Source of the DNA: Blattamonas nauphoetae
Lineage: Eukaryota > Preaxostyla > Oxymonadida
DNA length: 41,152 nt
Direction: 5' to 3'
NCBI GenBank assembly: GCA_033064195.1
Contig: JARBJD010000495.1
Span: forward strand, 1-41,152
Shown here: positions 9,761 through 21,027 of the stretch, one piece after another
Layout of the letters: each line of letters starts with the position of its first letter
Position numbering within the stretch: the first letter of the stretch is position 1
Made by a program: the position numbers and the translations under genes
Notes under the pieces: generated by a model
What the model saw: only the letters and a program-made list of their open reading frames with translations
What the model was told of the DNA's origin: nothing
Database searches by the model: none

Positions 9761-10834
9761 ATGACTGCTTTAAAAGCAAAGAAATCAACCTCCACTGATT
9801 CTTCTTGTCCTGGTATCTATTCTAACTGCTTCTTATTTTCTCCAGATTCTTCACCTTTCTTGAATTGGGACGAAGAAAGGCTTAAGTCAGACCAAGAACA
9901 AGCAATTCTCTTTCGGTCTCTTGTTGTCACCGTAAAGTTTCAGCCTGCACTTGATGACTATCTGGAAGCGAAAGCCGTAAAATTTCTGACATCTGTGGTT
10001 CCGGAGGATGATTTTTCTGTAGATGCTTTTCTCACCAACCTGGCGTCGAATTCTGAAAGTTGTTCGACAGATTTCGTGCAGTGCATTGGGGTGCTCCTTT
10101 CCTCACCCAGTACAGCAATCACCACTGCAACAATGAAGTTGATAAGAAATCTGATCGAGAACTGTTCGGTTAAATCCCTCCTTGCCCTCGTTAACGCTGA
10201 TCTGATCCCTCAACTCATCAACACTCTCAATCCACTGTCTCTTTCATTTACAGAAGCAGGCGATATCCATATTAGCCTCATGAAAAGCATCAACAAATCC
10301 ATTTGGCTCGCAACTCCATATGGACTGTATCGACTCAAACGTCAAGATCAGAATGAACAACAAGCTGTTCACGAAACAGTTTTGAAGCAAGTTCTCGTTC
10401 CTTCGGAGAAGTATATTTCACTTTTGTGCGTGAACCGATATTCGATCATCGATGGTGAGCAATCTCCCGAATTAATCACTCTTCTTCCTCGACTCCTCCG
10501 AATATGTGCATATTACCAACCAACAATGGAAGTTGTTCTTCATATGCCTGTCTTTCTCACGATCCCGAGTTGTCACACATACTTCGAAAATGAGAACTCA
10601 ATCTGGAGTTTTCTGTCTTCAATGGTCGAAGCCCAGTGGAGATGGAACATTACAAAAGGAGAAGTGCGAAAGATGGGGAAGACAGTGCTTCGCAATTTGA
10701 GAATGGAGGGCTTCGAAGATATGATCGCAGAAAAGCTACAAAACGACCAACTCGAAGACTTCGGAAGACGTATTGTGCGCGAATCGATCGAATGGAACAA
10801 TCTTCAGGGCATGAACCATCTACGACATGCATAG
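9761..10834 (+). CDS. LNWD-family alpha-solenoid-like protein
   Basis: 357 codons uninterrupted, TAG stop. A Ser/Thr-rich N-terminus leads to SPFLNWDEERLKSDQEQA, the family signature (about residues 35-52). Leucine-rich helical segments follow (LALVNADLIPQLINTLNPLS; VLKQVLVPSEKYISLLCVNR; PVFLTIPSC) and a C-terminal MEGFEDMIAEKLQND...IEWNNLQGMN block. The helix-pair pattern resembles armadillo/HEAT proteins, which act as binding scaffolds; no catalytic motif is visible. No signal peptide or membrane segment. Bases 9813-9845 (GTATCT...TCCAG, 33 nt, phase 1) may be a mini-intron; keeping or removing it preserves the frame. Paralogs: 5850, 13279, 21028, 24328, 29187. Specific function unknown. 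Confidence 0.8.
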   Translation: MTALKAKKSTSTDSSCPGIYSNCFLFSPDSSPFLNWDEERLKSDQEQAILFRSLVVTVKFQPALDDYLEAKAVKFLTSVVPEDDFSVDAFLTNLASNSESCSTDFVQCIGVLLSSPSTAITTATMKLIRNLIENCSVKSLLALVNADLIPQLINTLNPLSLSFTEAGDIHISLMKSINKSIWLATPYGLYRLKRQDQNEQQAVHETVLKQVLVPSEKYISLLCVNRYSIIDGEQSPELITLLPRLLRICAYYQPTMEVVLHMPVFLTIPSCHTYFENENSIWSFLSSMVEAQWRWNITKGEVRKMGKTVLRNLRMEGFEDMIAEKLQNDQLEDFGRRIVRESIEWNNLQGMNHLRHA

Positions 10835-11589
10835 AATTAGATAGGAACAAGCGATCCTTTCGAACTGTTTCTGACTTCGTTTGGACATCAAACACTGTTT
10901 GTGAGATATCTTTGTTGACTCACACGTCACTTCATGGTTTAACTTTCCAGAACGATTGGATCTAACACTTTATTCGTTGCAACCATCGTCCACATCATTT
11001 CACAAGCCGACAACACACACAGAATCGTCACAAGACAAGCAATTTGATGCAATTTGAAGACGAAGATTCAAAACCCACTTCTTCCATCTTCCTGACTCCC
11101 ACTTCGTGCCGACCGATTACTTGACAGATGCGACAACAATTCTCGCCACCACTTCAGTTTTGTTGAGAATTCGCGTCCACACTCACCCTCAGCGTCGGTG
11201 GAAGGCAATGCGTCGGTAGAGTTTCCTGAAACAGGATTCTCCGAAGTGTCTTCACGCTTGATCAGCGCTGCTTGTGTTTTGTTCCTGTTCGTCGAAGTGG
11301 ATGGACGGATCTGGACATGAGGCGAAGAAGAGTTTCTTGCACAGCTCACACCAGCCTTCACTTTGTGGACTCAAACTGAGAGGGAAGACGAAAGATGCAC
11401 AAGCAATACCTGACGAACCATTCCACCACTTTCCATCGAACAGTTGAAGCAAGTTCTTCTCGTCGATTGTCTGCTGTGGATGGGAAGACGTGTGAAGAAC
11501 GACAAGGATGAGTCTGTGAGCCAATTGGACTGGCTGGACGATGGCACAGCCCACCCTCCATCGGGGCGAGTGTGATGTACACGCCTGCA
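10835..11589. other. 3' flank and degenerate spacer
   Basis: Bases 10860-10905 carry the family 3' block (TTTCTGACTTCGTTTGGACA, then CAAACACTGTTTG). The rest (11060-11590) is degenerate. A stretch near 11440-11480 recalls the family's QVLLPSEK region only weakly. No gene is supported. Confidence 0.5.
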
Positions 11590-11881
11590 TTGGAGATGCT
11601 GAGAAATGTGAAGCTGCTCTGTTCGCTCGTCACAGCTGATATGATGCCTCAACTCGTCACCGAACGTCGTTGGTGAGCAATCCACTTCTTTTCTGGTTCT
11701 GCCAGTCATTCTCACGATCCCGAGTTGTGTCGTGTTCTTCCAAAATGATCACCCAATCTGGTCTTCTCTGGCATATCTAATCGATTTCCAAAAGGCATCT
11801 AATGAACATGGCGGAGATGTAAGTCGACGAGGGACAGCACTTCTTAATCGGCTCAGGCACATCCTGGAGACATGGATGTGA
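11590..11881 (+). pseudogene. LNWD-family relic (internal fragment)
   Basis: Bases 11609-11670 encode VKLLCSLVTADMMPQLVT, matching the family's LALVKADLIPQLI. After a stop and a large internal loss, 11700-11880 encodes PVILTIPSCVVFFQNDHPIW and then diverges to a TGA at about 11879. Two family blocks are therefore fused, with the PSEKY-CVNR region between them missing. Clearly non-functional. Confidence 0.7.
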
Positions 11882-12240
11882 GGGAGAGAAGGAAGAAGAG
11901 GCGAAGAAGAGGAAGTGCACGACTTTCCTCTCTCACATCTCTCGGCCTATCTCCACCGCGGCAGATGAAGCTCAGCGTTCCTTCTCGTCGCCCTCGCCAT
12001 CAATGCCGGAACTGATGACCAGCTGTCCCATCATCCTTCGCCAAACCCATGCCCGACCGCATCGAAGGAAGAACGAGATTCCTGTTGGCTGACTTGAAGG
12101 GAAGCAACACAAGCGGACAAGGCGGCGTACAAACAGAATCAAGAACACCGACACAACCGACGTCGCAGCTTGCCACATCGTCTCCGCAGTGACCACGATT
12201 CTAGTCGGACACACGTCACATCATCGCCTTCTCTCACTCC
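11882..12240. repeat. Intergenic dispersed repeat, copy 2 (subfamily b)
   Basis: Starts in a purine-rich run, then GTGCACGACTTTCCTCTCTC, ACGAGATTCCTGTTGGCTGA and CAAGCGGACAAGGCGG. It ends with the subfamily-b tail CTTGCCACATCGTCTCCGCA...GTCGGACACACGTCACATC. The tail is shared with copies near 22620, 28400 and 31390. Confidence 0.7.
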
Positions 12241-12808
12241 ATGCGTCGGTGCAACCTCGAGATTCTGTGGACAGCTGACGACTCTTCTCTTCATATCGTC
12301 CTGAGTCTCAAGTTCCACTCACTCATCGCTTTGGCCATCCAGAGATCCAAAGCGAGCATATTTCTCTCCTTCTTCCCCAACCCGTCAGAATCTGTTCCTC
12401 TCATCCACCAACCCTCTGTTCTTTATGCGCTGTCCATCTTTCTCGCTTTCTCGAGTCATCGCTCAACTTCAGAATCCGACATGTCGATTTCTGCTGTTTT
12501 GTCCCATCCAACCACTTTGTTGCTCGAACTGAACATGACCGATGGAGGACGATGCGAATCGGTGCAGATCCTAGTTCGACAGATGAAAATGGATGAAGTG
12601 GCGGACACTGCCGAAGGAAGGCAGGTGACCGATCGCAAATGAGATTGGGGAGGAGAAGTTGTGTGGAACTGGATGGTGTTGAGGAATTTGGTTGGACTGA
12701 ACGATGGACAGTTTGGATGGATGACGACAGTGGCGAGTCAAGTTCCAGCGTGGTCGACACCCGCTTCTGATCGCTTCAACTGTCTCGTTGGAGACTTCAC
12801 GTCTTTGT
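12241..12808 (+). pseudogene. Diverged LNWD-subfamily copy (DWGG tail), interrupted
   Basis: Encodes LSHPTTLLLELNMTDGGRC, then a DEVADTAEGRQVTDRK stretch. There a TGA (near 12641; paralogs have GGA) stops the frame. Homology resumes in the same frame (DWGGEVVWNWMVLRNLVGLN, then GQFGWMTTVASQVPAWSTP) to a stop at about 12808. The block aligns with the family's MEGIEDVIEEKLQND...EWNNLLGMN C-terminus, with an extra tail. Paralogs lie at 23500-23838 and 32539-32832. Only the C-terminal third is clear. Confidence 0.7.
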
Positions 12809-13149
12809 GAGCAGATGAAACAACCTGTCGTGCTTGAGCCTTCTCAGAACCTGCCGAGAAGCAGACAACCACCAGCACGCATATTCATTCATGAGCTGCC
12901 TCTCCGAAGGAGAAATCTCGCAGAACAGGACATGTTGTTGGAGAAAGTCGTTTGCTTCGCGCTGTGAGTGAACTTTCAAGAACTGATGATGATCATCTCC
13001 CTTGTGGGGACATCTGGAAGTTTCGGAATGATCCCTGTGGATTCTGATTGGACGGCTTGAGCTGTGGACGATGCTGTGCCGGGTATTCACTGTCGACTTG
13101 GTTCATTAATCGATACTCCACTTTCCGATGCCAACTTTCATTTTTTCGT
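12809..13149. other. Spacer paralogous to 23839-24190
   Basis: Shares GATCATCTCCCTT, ACATCTGGA-GTTTCGGAATGA and GATGCTGTGCCGGGTATTCAC with 24035-24140, showing that the gene-plus-upstream block was duplicated as a unit. No gene is seen. Confidence 0.6.
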
Positions 13150-13278
13150 TAACAGACTTTCTCATCATTCATGGATTCCCCTCAATCTTCGTTGTCTGAT
13201 GTCTTTGTTCTTTTCTGACGGGAATTTCATCTCACACTCTTTGTTTCACACGATTGTTTTCTGACCCATAACGAACGA
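13150..13278 (+). promoter_or_regulatory. Conserved upstream block with TGACCCATAACGAA motif
   Basis: Same block as at 9625-9740 and 24190-24327 (ATTCATGGATTC, TTTGTTCTTTTCTGACGGGA, CACACGATTGTTTTCTGACC). TGACCCATAACGAA at 13262-13275 lies 3 nt before the ATG. A promoter or initiator role is inferred from conservation only. Confidence 0.55.
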
Positions 13279-14373
13279 ATGAACTCCGAATCAGACGGAA
13301 TGATTGCATTTGACACGACGATTAACACATCCACTGATTCTACTTGCCTTGGTATATCTTCCCACTGCCTTTCATGTTCTCCAGATTGTTCTCGTTTCCT
13401 GAATTGGGATGAGGAAGAATCTGAATCTTATCGCGAAAGAGCCGTTATCTTTCGATCTCTTGTTGCTACAGTGAAGTTAAAGCCTGCTCTTGACGACTCT
13501 CTGGAAGAGAAAGCGGTGAAATTTCTGACATCTGTGGATCCGGAGGATGATTTCTCAGCAGATGCTTTTTTCACCAACCTGGCGTCGCCCTCTGATGATT
13601 CTTCGACAGTTTTCGTGCAGTGCATTGTGATTATCCTTTCCTCACCCAATCAAGTCATCACAACAGCAGCAATGAAGATGGTCGATTCGCTAATCGCCAC
13701 CATTTCACCAGAAGTCCTCCTTGCCCTCGTCGAAGCTGATCAGATCCCTCAACTCGTCATCTCTCTCAATCCACTTTCTCTTCCTTTTGCAGAAGCAGTT
13801 GATATCCACGTCAACCTCATGAAAGTCATCACCAATACTCTCTGGCTCTCAACTCCGGATGGACTCGAACAACTCGAAATTGAATATGGGAATGAACAAC
13901 AAGCTGTTCCTGAGACGATCTTGCAGCAAGTTCTGACCCCTTCGGAGAAGTATATTTGGCATTTGTGCGTGAACCGATTTTCGATCATCGAAAGACTCCA
14001 ATCCAAGTATTTTCTGGAACTCCTCGCCACACTCCTCCGAATCTGTGCATATTTTCAAAGGACTATGAAATTTTTTTTGGATATGCCAGTTCTTCTCACG
14101 ATTCCAAATTGTCTCTCGTTCATCGAAGCTGAACGGTCAACCTATAGTTTTCTGAATGAGATGAGCAATACCCAGCGACAATGGAACAAAACAAGGGGAG
14201 CCCAGCGACAGATGTGGAAGACAATACAGCGAGAGTTTAGAATGGAGGGCATCGAAGATGTGATGGAAGAAAAGCTGCAAAACAACGAACACGAATATGA
14301 TGGAGACCGTATTGTTGATCGATCGATCACATGGAACAATCAGCTGGGCGTGAACCTTCCGGAACAACAATAG
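13279..14373 (+). CDS. LNWD-family alpha-solenoid-like protein
   Basis: 364 codons, intact, ending LPEQQ then TAG. Signature CSRFLNWDEEESESYRERA at about residues 37-55, then VKFLTSVDPEDDFSADAF, LALVEADQIPQLVISLNPLS, QQVLTPSEKYIWHLCVNRF, MPVLLTIPNC and MEGIEDVMEEKLQNN. ATG 13279 starts MNSESDG; a second ATG seven codons on (MIAFDTTINTS) is the start that paralogs at 9761 and 21028 must use. Candidate 33-nt intron at 13352-13384 (GTATAT...CCAG, phase 1). Likely a soluble helical-repeat protein. The family is known to me only as lineage-expanded hypothetical proteins. Confidence 0.82.
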   Translation: MNSESDGMIAFDTTINTSTDSTCLGISSHCLSCSPDCSRFLNWDEEESESYRERAVIFRSLVATVKLKPALDDSLEEKAVKFLTSVDPEDDFSADAFFTNLASPSDDSSTVFVQCIVIILSSPNQVITTAAMKMVDSLIATISPEVLLALVEADQIPQLVISLNPLSLPFAEAVDIHVNLMKVITNTLWLSTPDGLEQLEIEYGNEQQAVPETILQQVLTPSEKYIWHLCVNRFSIIERLQSKYFLELLATLLRICAYFQRTMKFFLDMPVLLTIPNCLSFIEAERSTYSFLNEMSNTQRQWNKTRGAQRQMWKTIQREFRMEGIEDVMEEKLQNNEHEYDGDRIVDRSITWNNQLGVNLPEQQ

Positions 14374-14402
14374 AAACATACAAGCTCCAGCGAATACTCG
14401 AA

Positions 14403-14637
14403 CTGTTTCTGACTTCTTTTGGACAACAACCACTGTTTGTGTGTGATCTATGTCGACTCTGGCATCACATCATGGTTTGATTTGCGTTAACGATTGGGAT
14501 TCTCGCTCGCCAGTCTCGCTCGAAGATCGTCACACTCTCCTTCGCCTTCGTTGCCACTCTCGCACTGCTCGATTGAGGAAGGCAATACGTCGATGGATGG
14601 TGATACTTTGTGGAGATGAGAAGGAAAAAGGAGAAAG
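14403..14637. repeat. 235-bp block identical to 22132-22366
   Basis: From CTGTTTCTGACTTCTTTTGG to GGAGAAAG the sequence matches the 3' flank of the gene at 21028 with no difference I could find, while the genes themselves are well diverged. This suggests recent gene conversion or unequal exchange. Confidence 0.8.
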
Positions 14638-14639
14638 AG

Positions 14640-15174
14640 ACGAAAGTGCGCGACTGTCCTCCGCCACATCCCTCCACCTTTCTTCACCGCAGCAGACGAT
14701 ACTTTGTGTCGCTTTTCGTCGCTCTCGCCGACGACCCCACAACTAGCCACAAACTGTCCCCTCACTCTTCTCCAAACCCAACCCCGATGACACTCGTGAA
14801 AAGGACGAGATTGTTGTTAGCTGTCTTGAGAGAAATCAACACAAGCGAACATGACGGCGAGAAGATCGACAGACCAACAGAACGCCGACGCATCCCACCT
14901 TGCCACAACTGATTTTGGAAGGCACAACTCCAACAGAACCCTTCACTCTCCACACTTCACCTTCTCCAGCACCGCTTCCTCGTTTCTCCCGATTTCAACA
15001 CCACTCTCTCACTCTCTCGATTTGAAGAGTGACTAGCCAATCACGAAGGGTTCTCGAGCTGATGTGGGACTGACTCGAACACTCTCCACCTCGCAGGAAA
15101 CACACCCTGATCTTGTTTTTCTTGGATTGTGCATTTTGAATTGTGTGTGGATGGTCGGTCCGGCGATTGACAGA
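14640..15174. repeat. Intergenic dispersed repeat, copy 3 (subfamily a)
   Basis: Homologous to 17346-17880 and 7490-8100: CTGTCCCCTCACTCTTCTCC, GAGATTGTTGTTAGCTG, CCAATCACGAAGGGTTCTCG, GCTGATGTGGGACTGACTCG. Diverged from those copies by substitutions and small indels. Confidence 0.7.
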
Positions 15175-17880
15175 GCGGATTGGTGTTGGAACACACACAC
15201 CAACTCCATCAACATTCATGCACCGATGTCACTCCAATCTCACCCGATCTCCATTTGCTTGAACCATCCTCATCGACCTCGAACATCTGAGGATTCTGTG
15301 CACCACATTCCCTTTCGTCATCACAAGACGCGTCAGATCGTGCAAATCTTGGCCGTTTTCGATCCCTGCTCCGTCGCCGCCCACGCCCTCCCACTCGCTT
15401 TCCCTCTCCCCTCGCCACACTCGGTGTTGCGCGTGCTGGAAGTCATTCATTCGAAGCGACAGCACATCTGCATCCGCGTTTCTTATTCTGGATTGATTCT
15501 CTCCCCATTCCTGATGTGTCCCCAAATTGTCCCTCGCCGTCCTTCCTCCCCAGCTCTCCATGACGCACTGGTTGCGTGGCTTCTCGTCGCTCTCATCGTC
15601 ATCATCATCATCGTCCACCCGACGCAACTTCTTGCTGAACGTGCGTGTTTGAAAGGAGGGACATCGACACGCCTGCTCGTGCCAACTGCATCACTCGCTC
15701 ATCGTCCGTCCCACTCTCCTCCGCAATCAACTCGGCCGACATCAGCACTCCAATGGCAGCTTCCTCACTCCACGCGAGGGAGCGTTGGTGTCCTCCTCCA
15801 CTCGCCTCCACTCGCCTCCACTCAGCCTTCCTCTCCGTTTGTGTGGATGGAGGATCCGACATCTCGAAGAATCCAGCATTCAGATCGCATAAGAGGCATG
15901 ATCGAACAACTCATGAGTGATGTGGCAGTCCTTGTGAGATCAGGCAGTTGACAGACATGTCAAGTGCAGATGTTGCGAACGTCAACTCCAAGCATCTTCT
16001 GGTCCTCGCCGGTTTCCAAGACAATCTGTTTTTCAGGTTCTACTCCCCACACTTCCATCAAGCCCTACGACTGAGAGGGACGGTGAGGAACGCACACACA
16101 AGCGATGCCCGACAGGCCCTGCCTCGCTTGTCGATCCAACCTTCGACGCCCATTCTTCTCAGCCATCGCTCGATCATCGTCGAATGTGGGCGAGCTGACG
16201 TGACACAACTTTTGGGACGACCATTCCAAACACCACTCGCTGAGTCTGCTCTGCTTTCGTCTCCTCCCCAACCGACAACTTCTGTGCTACCGTGCAAGTG
16301 CGATGTCCGAACCACTCTGCCACACCTTTGCATCATCGTTCGACACGAATTCATCTCATCAATTGCTGGTTCTCGATCCAAACTCCTTCTCCGTCGCCGC
16401 CTCTCTCGCACTGCTTGTTTGTGGAAGGCACTGCATCGATGGATGGATGACAACAAAACATGGAAGTTTGTGCTTTTCGTGATTATTTGGTAATTGTTCT
16501 CTCATCTGGTTCTCTCTTGTTGATTGATCACAATCATGAGATGGATGGAGAACTGCTGGTCAACCTCAAACACAGCTGCGAAACGATAAAAACAAACACA
16601 GCGGAAGATGCATTGTTGACCACTCGATCGAATGGAACAACAATCTGGGCATGAACCTTCCAGAACAGGAATAGAAACAGACAGACATCAGCGAACATTT
16701 CAACCTGTTTCTGACTCCTTTTGGACAGCAAACACTGTTTGTGTGAAATGTTGCAATTTAATGAATCACCTCATGGTTTCGTTTGCGGGAACGATTGGGA
16801 TTCGCTCTCGCCAGTCTCACTCGATCATCGCCACACTCTCCTTCTCCTTCACCCCTACTCCCCTCACCACTCGCTGTGGCCCGTGCTGGTGTCTGTTCGT
16901 TCAAAGCACTCGCAATGCTCGACTCGACCGTCCTCCTCCTTCGCTTTCTTTGACTCGTGGTCGATTTGTTCACCATTCCCTCCTCTCTTCCTTCGTCACC
17001 CCAGATTCCACTCCGAATTGGACGGGAACCGAAGGCTGGACTCCGAAAGTGGACGAGAGGGCGAAGAGTCGAGTAGAAGGTCGAAAACAGGAAGAGAAGA
17101 GAAGTCACGATGATGTTCGGAAGGAACAGGACGCCGTCGACGAATGAAGAGAGGGATAGTCGGAAGAGTGGAAGAGTGCAGTCGAAGAAGAGGAGAAGAA
17201 GGGCAGGCAAACAGGTGATGAACGGAGAAGGCGAGAAGAACATGAGAAAGAGCGAAGAAACTCGAAGTGGCTGGATGGTGGACGTGCAGAACGCACCCTC
17301 CGGATATTGAAGTGAAGGAGGGAAGGAAGAAGAGAAGGAAGGACAGACAAAAGTGCACGACTCCCCTCCCGCACATCTCTCTGCCTGTATCAGATGCAGC
17401 AGACGAAGATCAGTGTTGCTTTTGATCCTTCTCACCGACGACACCGCAACTGATCACTCACTGTCCCCCTCACTCTTCGCCAAAGCCAACCCCAACTGCA
17501 CTCGAGGGAAGGTCGAGATTGTTGTTGACTGACGTGAGTGGAAGCTGCACAAGCGAACACAGCGGCCTGCAGACTACCGACAGAAAACCGACACTGCCGC
17601 CATTTCTCAGACTGATTTAGGAAGACTCGAACAGAACAGCACCATTCACTATCCACTTCACCATCTCTTCCACCAGCTTCCTCATTTCTCCCGATTTCAA
17701 CACCACTCTCTCGCTCTCTTGATTGGAAGAGTGACTGACCAATGACGAAGGATTCTGGAGCTGATGTGGGACTGACTCCAACCCTCTCCACCTCGCAGGA
17801 AACACACCCTGATCTTGTTTTTCTTCGTTGGATTGTGGAGTGTGATTTGTTTGTGCATCGTCTGTCTAGCGATTGACTGT
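15175..17880. repeat. 2,706-bp tandem duplication, unit A
   Basis: Unit A is repeated head-to-tail at 17881-20585. The only differences I found are one substitution (16003 G versus 18709 A) and one C in a C-run (near 17465 versus 20171). It contains the 38-bp minisatellite site (single degenerate copy), the shared block 15370-15850, an LNWD relic at 16568-16674 and a subfamily-a repeat. No intact gene lies inside. Its recency could be biological, or an assembly duplication. Confidence 0.92.
16568..16674 (+). pseudogene. LNWD-family 3' relic in unit A
   Basis: Encodes a decayed version of the family's last about 35 codons (QLRNDKNKHSG, then SIEWNNNLGMNLPEQE and TAG). It is followed by the conserved 3' block with the CAAACACTGTTTG palindrome at 16728-16743. 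Everything upstream of this fragment is gone. Confidence 0.75.
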
Positions 17881-20585
17881 GCGGATTGGTGTTGGAACAC
17901 ACACACCAACTCCATCAACATTCATGCACCGATGTCACTCCAATCTCACCCGATCTCCATTTGCTTGAACCATCCTCATCGACCTCGAACATCTGAGGAT
18001 TCTGTGCACCACATTCCCTTTCGTCATCACAAGACGCGTCAGATCGTGCAAATCTTGGCCGTTTTCGATCCCTGCTCCGTCGCCGCCCACGCCCTCCCAC
18101 TCGCTTTCCCTCTCCCCTCGCCACACTCGGTGTTGCGCGTGCTGGAAGTCATTCATTCGAAGCGACAGCACATCTGCATCCGCGTTTCTTATTCTGGATT
18201 GATTCTCTCCCCATTCCTGATGTGTCCCCAAATTGTCCCTCGCCGTCCTTCCTCCCCAGCTCTCCATGACGCACTGGTTGCGTGGCTTCTCGTCGCTCTC
18301 ATCGTCATCATCATCATCGTCCACCCGACGCAACTTCTTGCTGAACGTGCGTGTTTGAAAGGAGGGACATCGACACGCCTGCTCGTGCCAACTGCATCAC
18401 TCGCTCATCGTCCGTCCCACTCTCCTCCGCAATCAACTCGGCCGACATCAGCACTCCAATGGCAGCTTCCTCACTCCACGCGAGGGAGCGTTGGTGTCCT
18501 CCTCCACTCGCCTCCACTCGCCTCCACTCAGCCTTCCTCTCCGTTTGTGTGGATGGAGGATCCGACATCTCGAAGAATCCAGCATTCAGATCGCATAAGA
18601 GGCATGATCGAACAACTCATGAGTGATGTGGCAGTCCTTGTGAGATCAGGCAGTTGACAGACATGTCAAGTGCAGATGTTGCGAACGTCAACTCCAAGCA
18701 TCTTCTGATCCTCGCCGGTTTCCAAGACAATCTGTTTTTCAGGTTCTACTCCCCACACTTCCATCAAGCCCTACGACTGAGAGGGACGGTGAGGAACGCA
18801 CACACAAGCGATGCCCGACAGGCCCTGCCTCGCTTGTCGATCCAACCTTCGACGCCCATTCTTCTCAGCCATCGCTCGATCATCGTCGAATGTGGGCGAG
18901 CTGACGTGACACAACTTTTGGGACGACCATTCCAAACACCACTCGCTGAGTCTGCTCTGCTTTCGTCTCCTCCCCAACCGACAACTTCTGTGCTACCGTG
19001 CAAGTGCGATGTCCGAACCACTCTGCCACACCTTTGCATCATCGTTCGACACGAATTCATCTCATCAATTGCTGGTTCTCGATCCAAACTCCTTCTCCGT
19101 CGCCGCCTCTCTCGCACTGCTTGTTTGTGGAAGGCACTGCATCGATGGATGGATGACAACAAAACATGGAAGTTTGTGCTTTTCGTGATTATTTGGTAAT
19201 TGTTCTCTCATCTGGTTCTCTCTTGTTGATTGATCACAATCATGAGATGGATGGAGAACTGCTGGTCAACCTCAAACACAGCTGCGAAACGATAAAAACA
19301 AACACAGCGGAAGATGCATTGTTGACCACTCGATCGAATGGAACAACAATCTGGGCATGAACCTTCCAGAACAGGAATAGAAACAGACAGACATCAGCGA
19401 ACATTTCAACCTGTTTCTGACTCCTTTTGGACAGCAAACACTGTTTGTGTGAAATGTTGCAATTTAATGAATCACCTCATGGTTTCGTTTGCGGGAACGA
19501 TTGGGATTCGCTCTCGCCAGTCTCACTCGATCATCGCCACACTCTCCTTCTCCTTCACCCCTACTCCCCTCACCACTCGCTGTGGCCCGTGCTGGTGTCT
19601 GTTCGTTCAAAGCACTCGCAATGCTCGACTCGACCGTCCTCCTCCTTCGCTTTCTTTGACTCGTGGTCGATTTGTTCACCATTCCCTCCTCTCTTCCTTC
19701 GTCACCCCAGATTCCACTCCGAATTGGACGGGAACCGAAGGCTGGACTCCGAAAGTGGACGAGAGGGCGAAGAGTCGAGTAGAAGGTCGAAAACAGGAAG
19801 AGAAGAGAAGTCACGATGATGTTCGGAAGGAACAGGACGCCGTCGACGAATGAAGAGAGGGATAGTCGGAAGAGTGGAAGAGTGCAGTCGAAGAAGAGGA
19901 GAAGAAGGGCAGGCAAACAGGTGATGAACGGAGAAGGCGAGAAGAACATGAGAAAGAGCGAAGAAACTCGAAGTGGCTGGATGGTGGACGTGCAGAACGC
20001 ACCCTCCGGATATTGAAGTGAAGGAGGGAAGGAAGAAGAGAAGGAAGGACAGACAAAAGTGCACGACTCCCCTCCCGCACATCTCTCTGCCTGTATCAGA
20101 TGCAGCAGACGAAGATCAGTGTTGCTTTTGATCCTTCTCACCGACGACACCGCAACTGATCACTCACTGTCCCCTCACTCTTCGCCAAAGCCAACCCCAA
20201 CTGCACTCGAGGGAAGGTCGAGATTGTTGTTGACTGACGTGAGTGGAAGCTGCACAAGCGAACACAGCGGCCTGCAGACTACCGACAGAAAACCGACACT
20301 GCCGCCATTTCTCAGACTGATTTAGGAAGACTCGAACAGAACAGCACCATTCACTATCCACTTCACCATCTCTTCCACCAGCTTCCTCATTTCTCCCGAT
20401 TTCAACACCACTCTCTCGCTCTCTTGATTGGAAGAGTGACTGACCAATGACGAAGGATTCTGGAGCTGATGTGGGACTGACTCCAACCCTCTCCACCTCG
20501 CAGGAAACACACCCTGATCTTGTTTTTCTTCGTTGGATTGTGGAGTGTGATTTGTTTGTGCATCGTCTGTCTAGCGATTGACTGT
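17881..20585. repeat. 2,706-bp tandem duplication, unit B
   Basis: Second unit, one base shorter than A. See unit A for content. The A/B and B/C junctions have the same sequence, as expected for a tandem array made by unequal exchange. Confidence 0.92.
19274..19380 (+). pseudogene. LNWD-family 3' relic in unit B
   Basis: Identical to the relic in unit A (offset 2,706). Not an independent decay event. Confidence 0.75.
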
Positions 20586-20972
20586 GCGGATTGGTGTTGG
20601 AACACACACACCAACTCCATCAACATTCATGCACCGATGTCACTCCAATCTCACCCGATCTCCATTTGCTTGAACCATCCTCATCGACCTCGAACATCTG
20701 AGGATTCTGTGCACCACATTCCCTTTCGTCATCACAAGACGCGTCAGATCGTGCAAATCTTGGCCGTTTTCGATCCCTGCTCCGTCGCCGCCCACGCCCT
20801 CCCACTCGCTTTCCCTCTCCCCTCGCCACACTCGGTGTTGCGCGTGCTGGAAGTCATTCATTCGAAGCGACAGCACATCTGCATCCGCGTTTCTTATTCT
20901 GGATTGATTCTCTCCCCATTCCTGATGTGTCCCCAAATTGTCCCTCGCCACACATCCTCCCCAGCTCTCCAT
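20586..20972. repeat. Partial third unit (C) of the 2.7-kb duplication
   Basis: Matches 15175-15560 closely until the CCCCAGCTCTCCAT block, then breaks. About 15 bp later the TTTCTGACCCATAACGAG promoter motif of the next LNWD gene begins. The array therefore ends right at that gene's promoter. Confidence 0.85.
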
Positions 20973-20985
20973 TGCCCAAGATTGG

Positions 20986-21027
20986 TTTCTGACCCATAAC
21001 GAGTGATTTTGTTCTGACTCCGAAAGA
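20986..21027 (+). promoter_or_regulatory. Truncated promoter-like motif
   Basis: TGACCCATAACGAG at 20990-21003, 24 nt before the ATG. The longer upstream block found before 9761, 13279 and 24328 is missing here, replaced by unit C. Whether this gene is still expressed is therefore an open question. Confidence 0.5.

Noticed and set aside
15064-15951. 295-codon plus-strand frame across the intergenic block (also 17815-18657)
   Set aside because: Its paralog at 8111-8670 has indels that change frame, and no domain is visible. Treated as non-coding duplicated spacer.
16758-17444. 228-codon minus-strand frame, repeated at 19464-20150
   Set aside because: It repeats only because the 2.7-kb duplication repeats. 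Its composition follows a pyrimidine-rich strand, and diverged copies of the same region (7000-7500) do not keep the frame.
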